Assembly: GCA_025331435.1 (NCBI GenBank)
Contig: JAIWNI010000272.1
Location: forward strand, 1-13,897
DNA from: Choanephora cucurbitarum
Taxonomy: Eukaryota; Mucoromycota; Mucoromycetes; Mucorales; Choanephoraceae
DNA length: 13,897 nucleotides
Reading direction: 5' to 3'
Shown here piece after piece: positions 1 to 9,300 of this stretch. Positions within the stretch are counted from its first letter, which is position 1. The number at the start of each line of letters is the position of its first letter. The notes under the pieces are model-generated. The model saw only the letters and a list, made by a program, of their open reading frames with translations. It ran no database searches and was not told the origin of the DNA. Made by a program: the position numbers and the translations under genes.

Positions 1-610
1 TAGCAATAATGTTTAATCAATTCATTACATAAGATATCCATTGATCCTAATTAGGATATGAGGCTGAAATTTAAATAGGGCGAGTATATATGCACATGCT
101 CAACTTTTATGCAAAGGATATCCAATCAGCCTTTGCATCCACTTGCATGAAATGCTACTATTCCATTCTCTGTAATTTCAAACTTACTTCGTTCTTGCAT
201 CTTTGATTTTTGTTTAGCTTGCTTGTATCTTCAATTGATACTCATTGTATACCATCATGCTAAATCACGGTATTATATCGTCAATGTTACTGCCGTAGAC
301 TCTTAGGCTATTGGAGACCCTTAAATTAATTTGCAATTTTAATACAGATAAAGGGGTTATAAAATTAAAAACTTCGTCTGTTTAATATACGATCAATCAC
401 AGAACTTTAATGCCCTAGTAGCTATAATATGTTTAGCGAGATATGTACATTCTAGTCGTATCAAATCGATTTGTTTGCTGTAAACCAATGGAACCCATTT
501 AAATAACTACATATATCATATTTTTGCTAATAGATTGAAATTTATGTATGATTGGTATTTCATGAATAAAGAATTTATTAAAAAAACGAATTTACAAAGA
601 ACATTTAAAG
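1..610. other. 5' intergenic region, no gene seen
   Basis: AT-rich DNA in which I see no convincing coding sequence. It contains a TATA-like stretch near 87-92 and, just after it, a perfect 9-bp inverted repeat (109-117 with 130-138). The last part is the upstream region of the gene that begins at 692. Confidence 0.5.
109..138. repeat. inverted repeat, 9-bp arms, 12-nt loop
   Basis: ATGCAAAGG at 109-117 is the exact reverse complement of CCTTTGCAT at 130-138. It could be a paired protein-binding site or a chance hairpin. No function is assigned. Confidence 0.55.
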
Positions 611-618
611 TATATAAA
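611..618 (+). promoter_or_regulatory. TATA box of the 692-1747 gene
   Basis: TATATAAA lies 74 nt upstream of the ATG at 692, followed by a pyrimidine/CA-rich leader (about 630-690), a typical position for a fungal core promoter. The transcription start is probably around 640-660 (inference). Confidence 0.5.
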
Positions 619-691
619 TCATAACTCAACATCGATCTTTTCTTTATACATCTTCTCAACACACATACAACATTATCTTACCAAAATCAAA

Positions 692-1747
692 ATGAGTATT
701 ACCCGCAAAGAATTCGAAGCTTTCTTACAAAGATTTTCCAAAACCGAAAACAACGTTGTTGATCTTCGTAGAGAAATGCAAAGTCTTAGAGAAGAGATGA
801 AAGCCTTCAACGAAAATGTGACAAGATCCAACAACATCTTGTCCAAGCTTTCTTCATGTGAAGGTACAGTCCGTTTGACTGAAATATACATTACCATCCT
901 AAACCTCGCTTTTTTCTAGATAACACTAAGGTGATTCAGTCCAATGGTTCCACCGAAGAAAGACAGGTCTTGCCTTTTGACCAAATCCACTTTCCATCAA
1001 CTGGGTCATTAGGTGATGACTACAACAAACATGATGACGAACGTATCGATAGATTCCTCAATCAATGGCTGGGTCCGGATGGTGCTGTTCAACAAGATGA
1101 ATACGCTGATGTCTCTGAAAATAAAACTGAGCAGCTCAAATATTACCGAGACATTCTTAATACGCATGGTAAAACTGTTTGTACAATGATGGTAAGGCAG
1201 TTCGATATTGATCAGGTTGATTGGTCAGATTGGTCCTACACCAAGGTGCCAAAGGAAAGACGACAGGCAGCTTGGGAACAAATACGTCAGTTCTCCGTGT
1301 GGAGTAATATCCCCACTTACCGTTGTATAAACTTTTGGTTGGAAGATGTCTTGCTCAAGAAGTATTATCGTCGTGTAACTAGACCAAAAAAAGATGAAGT
1401 AATGCATAGTTCTCTACACTCCAGTTTATTTGTACTTATTAGTCTGTCTTCATTGTAGACAGTTACTGAAGACCAAGTAACAAGCAATCAGCATGAGGCT
1501 GTAGACGTTCAACAATTAGACGCTCGTCAGCAAATTGCAGATAATGACGACGTTGAGTTAATCGATGATCCATTTGGATCATTACCTTTGGTTCAATATC
1601 AAAGCGATGATGACGCCGGGGAGAGTTCATCACACACTCCACCAACTAAAAGAAGGTAATTATGTCATTTCAATTTCGGTCTCTACAGTTACTAATATTT
1701 TTCTTTCTTATAGACGAACTGATTCATCTGAAGAAGGAATGAATTAA
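692..1747 (+). CDS. four-exon gene, coiled-coil acidic nuclear-type protein of unknown family (293 aa)
   Basis: Exons are 692-863, 920-1398, 1459-1655 and 1714-1747. The introns are 56, 60 and 58 nt (GTACAG..TAG, GTAATG..TAG, GTAATT..TAG, the last with TACTAAT as branch site), and joining them keeps one frame of 294 codons. Residues 1-57 are heptad-like and charged, probably a coiled coil. Residues 60-150 are acidic and low in order. Residues about 140-209 form a compact Trp-rich segment (VDWSDW at 157-162, FWLEDVLLKKYY at 196-207) that looks like a folded helical, perhaps DNA- or protein-binding, domain. Residues 218-280 are acidic and Gln-rich, and the tail PPTKRRRTDSSEE resembles a nuclear localisation signal. 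I do not recognise the family; a nuclear regulatory role is only an inference. The ATG is chosen because it follows the TATA box and opens the coiled coil. Exon structure is predicted, not observed. Confidence 0.75.
1656..1713 (+). other. intron 3 with a stop codon at its 5' edge
   Basis: The donor lies inside AGG|TAA when read through, so an unspliced transcript stops at 1657-1659 right after Lys-Arg-Arg. Splicing adds RTDSSEEGMN and makes a KRRR cluster. The branch-site-like TACTAAT lies near 1688-1694 and the acceptor is TTATAG. Confidence 0.6.
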
Positions 1748-1830
1748 TCATCTTGTCTTTTTTTTTATTCTTCTTAATCTTACAACTTTCTCTCCAATAC
1801 TTGCTTTTTCAACTGTATTTCTTTCTATAC

Positions 1831-1836
1831 AATAAA
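1831..1836 (+). terminator. polyadenylation signal of the 692-1747 gene
   Basis: AATAAA lies 83 nt after the stop codon, preceded by T-rich sequence (1757-1825) and followed by GGGTTGGGTGGT, a GT-rich downstream element. This is a normal fungal 3' end arrangement. Confidence 0.5.
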
Positions 1837-2136
1837 TACTGGGTTGGGTGGTAGGCACAAAAACGTCTAATAGTGTTGCAATAAGGGTACATAAATGTTA
1901 GTAATGAAAAGTCAAGATACTCAACGAAATTGAAGTGGGTCTTCGTTTGATGCGGAGGATGAATTAATAATGGTAACACAAGCTCAAAATTGTGTATTTT
2001 TCCAAATGTATCCTATAAAACCTAATGTGTACATTTATAAATCTGACAAAGTTATTCTATGAAAGTAGCTCTTTCGAATGGTGTAAAGCTTTTGTTGGGT
2101 TACTTAGTGAAGGACGAAAGTTATTTGCGAAATTGG

Positions 2137-2159
2137 ATTATTTTGGGACCCAAAATAAT
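2137..2159. repeat. perfect 23-nt palindrome, 11-bp arms
   Basis: ATTATTTTGGG (2137-2147), one A, then CCCAAAATAAT (2149-2159), an exact inverted repeat with a 1-nt centre. As double-stranded DNA it could be a dimeric protein-binding site or a cruciform. It is too short to be a transposon by itself and I see no matching second copy. Confidence 0.7.
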
Positions 2160-2274
2160 TTAGGGACTTAGAAAAAATCAATGAATTATCTGGGTTTAAA
2201 TGTAATCTCTGTGTGTGTCTTCCTATGCTCAATTTCTTCATTTGACTTTTTTGAAGATTCCTGATATAAACCTA

Positions 2275-2354
2275 AGGCTTCTTAAAAATATGATAAGCTC
2301 TTTAAAATAACCACAGGCTCTCTAAGATGATTGTAAGCTATTAAATTTCATTTC
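2275..2354 (+). repeat. degenerate 20-nt tandem repeat, four copies
   Basis: Units begin exactly 20 nt apart at 2275, 2295, 2315 and 2335 and share the core ARGCTNYTNAA, while their second halves diverge. A fifth, weaker unit may begin at 2255. The period is not a multiple of three, so it is not a coding repeat. Confidence 0.6.
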
Positions 2355-2700
2355 GGATATCTTTCATTCTCATCCAAAGGTAATCATTTTGAATTTTAAC
2401 CTCCTAGAATTTAGTCTGGCAAATACACTTTTTTTTTAACAATCAACCTAAAGCTGAAATACTTTTGGAAACACAGTTCGTGAATGAATGACAAAAGCTC
2501 GCTCAGTGAATCGCGAGAGCGAATCAACTTGACCATTTAATCAGAATATACATGCTACTGAATTCAGCCTTTACACTCGTCGAGTACACTTATTTTTGAC
2601 ATTCTCTTTACTTTACGACCATTCCTTGAAGTAACAATTTTTCAATCAATAATACATCGTTCGTGCTCAATGAAATATGTAGTCAACTTCAAGTCAAAAA

Positions 2701-3188
2701 ATGAGTTTGACTTCAGAAGGCTTCTATTATTACGACAACATGAGAATCTTATGAATGAGATTTATCGACTGACGACCTTATATATGAGGGTGGTCTGCGA
2801 AGAACAAGCTCTTCTCTAATACAGGTAAGACCATGACTAATAATGTTACATTGTGTCATATTTTTCGGTTTTTTAGAAGATACAACAGAGCAATTTATTT
2901 ACGACGTATCTGATAAGGTAGTTTGATTTGGTTATTGTCTTCTTTTTCTTTAAATTTAATAGGCAGACTCGGTTTATCAAACATAAAATGTGGTTATGCA
3001 CTTGTTTCGTATTCTGTACTTAGTCACAAAATGGATAGGTAAGTGAGATAGATCGTAGTTTAGTAGCATTCAGTTTGAAAATGTTTTATAGCACGATTAA
3101 AGAAATCTCATTGTTTGTAGGTAATCGACATGATACTTGGCGTATCAGTTTTGATTACATGGTTTCAGATAGCATCACCTATCTGTAG
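2701..3188 (+). pseudogene. decayed multi-exon gene (unknown family)
   Basis: Several coding-like pieces sit in one orientation and are separated by intron-like gaps. An ATG at 2701 opens MSLTSEGFYYYDNM, then a frame change near 2750. A short exon at 2877-2917 reads EDTTEQFIYDVSDK and is flanked by a 52-nt intron candidate (2825-2876, GTAAGA..TTTTTTAG with ACTAAT) and a 45-nt one (2918-2962). The next piece reads ADSVYQT, then a stop and frame change near 2984, then KCGYALVSYSVLSHKMD up to a canonical GTAAGT at 3039. After a 53-nt intron (3039-3091) the same frame resumes as STIKEISLFVGNRHDTW and runs to TAG at 3186. In-frame stops and shifts suggest a pseudogene, though a missed intron structure could rescue part of it. 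I do not recognise the family. Coding-like sequence may continue to about 3500. Confidence 0.4.
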
Positions 3189-4419
3189 AAAAGTACCGAT
3201 ACATGAAAATATAGCGAGAAAACAAAAGATCAAGTACATATATGATGAAAGGTGAATCTTAGATTAAATGGACTTAAACGGGACTGATACAATGAATCCA
3301 TCAGAAGCGGTGAATAGTTTGGCCAGTTATTCAACTTGCAAAAAAGTCGGCACAAGTGATAGTAAGAAGTAGATATTGTAGTGTAGGTTTGCTCTTGGAG
3401 AACCAAATGTTCATAGAGACTATCTTGAATCTTAATCAGGGAATGAAGGAATGACAGTGCGTCATATAATACCATTAACAATAATTCTAATATGAGTAAG
3501 TGACTTGTCAGCTATCGGCTATCATTGGAATAACCTGAATAAAACGTTTTTGGTTTTATCTTCTCCAATGGTTGTTCACATATTTTTTGCAAATGCAGCC
3601 AATAAATATCTGGAGAACTTTGGATAATTGAACTACTAGATGTCTAAGTTTTTGAATCAAAATGAAACAACCAAGATAATATCTTTATTCATAGATGCTC
3701 ATTATTCATGCTTCCTAATATTTTAACATCATTAGCCATTCAATCTAAAGTACATTATAACCGTTTTTAGTAGTCAAGTCTACAAAATTGGCAAGGAATA
3801 TACCTTATACGATTTGATTATTCCATATTTGGCATTTTGAATGATTTGCTCCGTCATCTTATTGGCTGTATGATGACGTGTCGTTATGATATTTTACTTT
3901 CCAAGCGTATTTGGTATTTTCCTTTTTCCTTTCCTCTTTATTTTATTTATTTCCTCACATACTCATGTCGACCATCTTGTACACTGAATACGCTTAGCTG
4001 TCGAATACACGTTGCAAACAGTCAGTTAACTTTTATTTCAGAACAAACCTGTGTCTGATACAGTTCAATCACTTTGAAAATGCTGTCAATCAGTCTCTCT
4101 TTGAAGCATACCTTCTTTTTGAGCCGACTAGCACTACGGCGCATATTCGAACCCAGCTGATTTTTTTTGTTAGTAAATCTGCAAACAAAGTGTCTCTAGA
4201 TTTCAAAATACATAGGTGAGGTATTATCATGAATTTGAATGATAAAAGTGTCGACTTTTTTTTGTTTAGGAAAGTCCTGTAAGGAAAAAGAGGCTTTCTG
4301 CTAAGTTTCAAGTCGATCGGTGATGGTGAAGTGATCTTTGTTTTTTTTCATGTTGAATTTCTTGAATAAAAAATCTTAAGTCAAAGAGAAATAGCAGAAG
4401 AAAGAATATTTCTACTTGA
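3189..4419. other. no intact gene seen
   Basis: Short open stretches occur on both strands (for instance about 3320-3450 in two plus frames and 3230-3481 on minus), but stop density is close to that expected for AT-rich DNA and no domain is recognisable. The first part may be further remains of the decayed gene before it. Confidence 0.4.
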
Positions 4420-5008
4420 ATTCAGAAAAAGGGATGAGAGAAATCGAATTGATTCTCAGTAAATTCTCAAAAAGAGTTGTAATGGGGGGACAGTTTACGA
4501 AAAGGGAAACAGATAATATCCTAAAAAAGAAACAGGGGGGACAAGATACTTCTATATGGATGAAACATTCAAAGAGATTTAGATGGCGTCCAAATTTTAA
4601 AGGAGAGGCAATTTTTGGGATGGTAGGCTGTATTGAAGATTTAAGTGTAAGGGATGCAAAAGAATAGAGACACGCAACGAGTTGAGTAGAGAAGAAGCAG
4701 ATGCACTAAGCCAGAGGGTAGAAACGGTGAATTTAATTTATTAAAGCTTGTGTATTATGACTAAGGTAGATGTAGAAGTCATAGTCAACAAGATGAGTGG
4801 TCTTATGAAGCATAAGATATAAGATAGTACTGGTTATCTTTTGTATGAAATAAAAAAGATATACAAACGACAAGTCGCACAAAGAAAGCTTACGACTTTC
4901 TTTTTAATCATGTTGAGACTTGAAACGTTAGTCTGCTGCAGTATAGTAGTTGATGTTCATCGTCTTGAATACAAAGCACTACTCTCTTTTTCTGTTCGTG
5001 AATAGCTG
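4420..5008 (+). pseudogene. possible decayed coding region
   Basis: One plus-strand frame across about 196 codons has only seven stops, fewer than expected at this AT content, and three long clean runs. Its residues look protein-like, for example RNELSREEADALSQRVET at about 4675-4728, and a run of about 53 codons from 4823 to the TAG near 5006. An overlapping open frame at 4416-4667 starts with ATT-like codons and is equally unrecognised. I see no family signature. This may be an old transposon or gene relic, or chance; confidence is low. Confidence 0.25.
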
Positions 5009-6229
5009 CTTCAAGGCAGGTAGCTGAAAGCGTACTCATGAGATGCTGCTATGCTTACTATACTCTATGAAACGCATATAGTTAGTAAAAATCCTTTCGT
5101 GTGATAATATTAAAAGGTATACGCACTAAGTTATGTATCATTAGGACTTTTGCGACGAAGGTGATGCATCAAAGGTGTAGACAATCAGTTGTTAACTTAG
5201 AAAAGAGTAGAACGTAAGGATATTAAGAAAAAGAGAAAGAAAAAGGAAGCGAATAAAATAAGCCAAGCCATCTTAAAATAAAACTCTTTAGCCGATTCAA
5301 GACCTTTTTTGGATAGACTATTGGAAACAGAGACACAAGTTACAAAGTTTGGTTAACTTGTTACATATGCAACATAATAAGCAACATAGAAAATGTGATT
5401 ATCTTGATACATCTTCAAGATAATAAACAGGATACAACAAACAAACCCTTCTTGAGTCACGACTCCACGTTCATTGAAGATCCCACATTCACAATGAATA
5501 AGACACTTCATCCTCATTAAAGTGGCTTTGAATGGTGAGCAATGAATGCCTCATACTGTCATTTCTAAATATACTAATACTCTGATCAAACAAACCATTT
5601 CATAATGCTAACGAGTATTATAAGGTTGTCTTTTACTGATCTCCAATTATACCATTATCTCTAAAACCAATGCACAAATCCTCCCTAAACATGAAGCCTA
5701 TTTGCAAACCATTTACCTTTACACTATCAGTACTCATATGGCTATATGAAATGATCCACACAATCAAATCCAGAGTATTCAATAACCTTCTTTACAAATT
5801 GAATGTAGCTGATCATCTTCAGTAGAGTGTTAAATAGATATCCATAAACTTATCCAAAATGAGACTTGTAAACTGATCAGGTAAAAGCACAATAGCTAAT
5901 GCAAAATATTACAATTAGGTACCATAATCTCTTACTCTAAGGATTGCACAAATGGTTTCCAATATATGTGGAATCGGTTTGAGATAAACAACAGGTATAA
6001 ATCAACTATGTTGATCACCAATTGCAAAGCTTTCTAATCAACGTAGATTAATAAATATACAAGCAACACCTTTAAGATGCATTCAGTTTACCAGATATTT
6101 GAAAAATGCATTGAGATGATAAGCAAAAGAGGTAACATTGATTGTAGAGGTCGAACTGCTGGCTAAAGTGTTGACCAATGGAGAAAGAAGAAACGTAGTC
6201 AGTACATGTATAAGATAAAATTGCGGTCA
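5009..6229. other. 5' flank of the Helitron, no intact gene
   Basis: No open frame of note. The minus strand from 6229 to about 5400 holds one frame with a slightly reduced stop density and protein-like runs, but no recognisable domain. A perfect 10-bp inverted repeat lies at 5398-5424. Position 6229 (A) is the host base next to the Helitron 5' end. Confidence 0.45.
5398..5424. repeat. inverted repeat, 10-bp arms, 7-nt loop
   Basis: ATTATCTTGA (5398-5407) is the exact reverse complement of TCAAGATAAT (5415-5424). It could fold as a stable hairpin in RNA from either strand. No neighbouring gene explains it. Confidence 0.6.
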
Positions 6230-6250
6230 TCTATATAATTAAAAAAATGG
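6230..6250 (+). other. Helitron 5' terminus (left end)
   Basis: A|TCTATATAATTAAAA followed by a GTCGTTTGT-containing stretch resembles known Helitron 5' ends, which typically begin TCTATA followed by an A-rich run. In the Helitron model this is where the Rep protein nicks to start transfer of the strand. Confidence 0.85.
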
Positions 6251-6339
6251 AGTCGTTTGTAACTTTTTTTACACGCTTTCTAACTATGCAGTCACAGAAT
6301 TGGTTTGAAATTCAATTGCCCTGATTTTCCTTTATCCTT

Positions 6340-6355
6340 TATATTATATTATATT
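6340..6355 (+). promoter_or_regulatory. TATA-rich core promoter of the RepHel gene
   Basis: A TATATTATATTATAT stretch lies 22-37 nt before the ATG at 6378, after a pyrimidine-rich stretch. The whole leader between the transposon end and the ATG is only 148 nt, so the promoter is probably carried within the element. The ATG has A at -3. Confidence 0.4.
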
Positions 6356-6377
6356 TTTTACATTATTTGTAACTAAA

Positions 6378-9300
6378 ATGCCTGCAATTAGAACCTGTAA
6401 CAGCTGTAATCAAGAAGGCCATTCCCGTATCACCAGTAGACTCTGTCCTAACAACCACCGTGCTGTTACTTGCACTAGCTGTGGTAACATAGGTCATCGT
6501 CGTGTCACACATCGCGACTGTCCTAACAATGTTGCCAATCGTATGTTTTTCTTACCTACATCTACATACGTAGTCTAACACTATATACTTAATAGAACCT
6601 CAATCCAACTCTATGGATGTCGATGAACAAGCTGAGACAATCACTGTCAATTCCTCCACAATCGACGACCTTATTTGTTCAAGCTGCGGACAAATTGGAC
6701 ACCTTCGTTCCACCAATAGACAATGTGCTAACTATGTGGGTCGTACTAGGGAACCCCGCCAGCTATCCACTCATAATATGGCAAGAAGGGGTACGCCTTC
6801 CTTCACTGAACGTCACGATCTTGGCGAAATGGACCAAGTCTGTAGCCATTGTCAAGCTCGCATGTGGTCTTCTGAAAAGAATGGGGGCACAATTTCCAGC
6901 CCAAGCTTTTCTTTATGCTGTGGTAAAGGAAAATATGTTCTCAACTCTTTGCCTGAAACACCCGATTTGATTCTGGATTTGTTAAAAGGAACAAATGACC
7001 AAAGCAAAGAATTTCGACATAACATTAGAGCTTACAACAGTGCTTTGGGATTTACCTCACTTGGTTGTAATCTCGATACAACAGTAGCAAATGCAAGTGT
7101 TGGGGCTTATTCGTTCAGAATTCATGGTGGCCTTTATCATCGTATAGGGTCTTTGCATCCACAAGAAGGAGAGGTACCTAAATTCGCCCAGATTTATGTC
7201 CATGACTCTGGAAACGAAATAGTCAACCGTCATGCACACAATCAACATTTGGATATCTCAGTCCTGGCTAATCTTCAAAGCCTTATGCACACGATCAATC
7301 CTTTTGTTCGTGATTTTAAATCAATGGCCCAACTGATTGATGAGAGCCCTGACTCTGTGGCTGATGTCTCAATGGTTTTTAGAGCTGAAGGTACACCTGA
7401 CCAAAGAAGATACAATGCACCAACCACCTCAACTGAAATTGGTGTGCTTATCGTCGGTGACGGTAGTCCTGATCAAGTTGGACAATCTACTCGAGACATT
7501 GTCATTCGACCAACAAGTGGAGGCCCTCTTCAAAGAATCAGCGAGCTAAACCAATGGTATGATGCTATGAGCTACGTCTTGCTTTTTCCTTTTGGTACCT
7601 CTGGCTGGAATATCGAGACTGTTTCTGTTGATGGGAATCGGGTTACTGCCATGAAGTTTTACGCTTTCAGATTGATGATTAGAGGTAACAACCACTGTCT
7701 TCATTTGTTTGGAAATCTATTTCAGCAGTATATTGTAGATATGTATGCCAAAATTGAGCAACAACGTCTTCAATTCTTGAGACACAATCAAAAAATGCTT
7801 AGATCGCATTTGTTGAGTGGATTGCAAGACGCAATGAGATTAGATGATGGTTCAACTGACTTGAGTATTGTTGGCCGTAGAATGATTCTACCAAGTTCGT
7901 TCATTGGATCATCACGACATATGCAACAACTTTATCAAGATGCCATCAGTATTGTTAGACGGTTTGGAAAACCAGACTTCTTCATCACTTTTACATGCAA
8001 CCCAAAATGGCCTGAGATTCAAAGAGAACTATTGCATGCTAATCAAACGGCCCCTGATCGACCTGACCTTTGTGCTCGCGTCTTTAAAAAGAAACTTGAA
8101 GCATTCATGGAAGATTTAGTCACCAAGCAAATTTTAGGAAAGGTCGTTGCACATATACATGTCATTGAGTTCCAAAAAAGAGGTCTTCCGCATGCCCACA
8201 TCCTTCTCATTGTAGCTGATGCTGATAAGCCTAGAACCATTGAGGATATTGATAAAATTGTGTCTGCTCAAATTCCTGATCCTGAGCTTCAGCCATTGGC
8301 ATATCAGACGGTCACAAAGAACATGATGCATGGACCATGTGGACATCTTTGGCCTAACGCACCATGTATGAGGGATGGAAAATGCTCAAAATCATATCCC
8401 CATGAGTATAACTTAGGTACTACTACTGAAGAGAACTCCGGCTATCCAAAGTACAGTAGACCTAACAATAGACGAGTGGTGTTTCGTCGTGGCATAGCAC
8501 TTGGCAACGCTTGGGTTGTTCCCCACAATGTCGATCTTTGCATCAAATATGACGCACATATTAATGTTGAGATATGTAACACTATCAAAAGTGTTAAATA
8601 CATTTACAAATATGTATATAAGGGTCATGACCGGGCAAATGTTGAGATAAGAAATGCAAGACAAACTGACCAGACAGCAAATGATTCTGATGTTGTAGTT
8701 GAGGACAACGATGAAATCAAGCAGTTCCTTGATGCTCGGTATGTTTCTGCCTCTGAGGCTTGCTGGCGCATTTTTCATTTTTCTTTGCATCAAGAGCACC
8801 CTTCTCATCAAAGACTCCAAATTCACTTAGAAGGTCAACAAAATGTGTGCTTTGATGAAAACTCAAATCGGCTTTTGGTTGATATTGTTGAAGATGCTCA
8901 AGCCAAAGATACCACACTGACTGCTTGGTTCAAATACAACCGTCATCATGAGTCTGCTAGACAGTATCTCTATAGTGAGTTTCCTGAATTTTTTGTTTGG
9001 AAGGATAATAGCTGGCATCCTAGAAAGAACCCAAATGGTAGTACTATAGGTCGCATATATGCTGTATCTCCTAGGACTCAGGAAAAATACTATCTTCGAA
9101 TGCTTCTTCATCATGTGCGTGGTGCAAAGAGCTTTCAAGATCTTCGTACGGTGAATAATGTTGTATGCCAAACATATCAAGCTGCTGCTAGAGCCTTGAA
9201 TTTGTTAGCTTCTGACGAGCAATGGGATGCATGTTTGACAGAATGCTTAAGCTTTCAATCTCCCTTGCAGTTGAGAAAGTTATTTTCTACTATTCTTTTG

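Larger units (their letters stand above)
1837..2700. other. intergenic, no intact gene; palindrome and tandem repeat
   Basis: Every frame is broken frequently. The notable structures are the 23-nt palindrome at 2137-2159 and the 20-nt tandem repeat at 2275-2354, listed separately. Nothing else is supported. Confidence 0.5.

Noticed and set aside
2494..2560. tRNA-like D-arm sequence (GCTCAGTGAATCGCGAGAGC)
   Set aside because: No acceptor stem, anticodon arm or B-box (GGTTCGANTCC) follows at the required distance.
3230..3481. 83-codon minus-strand ORF
   Set aside because: Overlaps plus-strand coding-like remains in the same segment; no domain, start context or intron support.
5400..6229. Minus-strand frame resembling a degraded retrotransposon polymerase
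   Set aside because: A few short similarities to Ty1/copia reverse transcriptase order were tried, but no diagnostic motif lines up and stop density is only slightly below chance.
6617..6970. 117-codon plus-strand ORF inside the transposase start
   Set aside because: Lies in another frame of the RepHel coding sequence, which has clear domains; it has none itself.
8413..8826. 137-codon minus-strand ORF
   Set aside because: Antisense shadow of the Rep region of the transposase; low-complexity hydrophobic translation with no domain.
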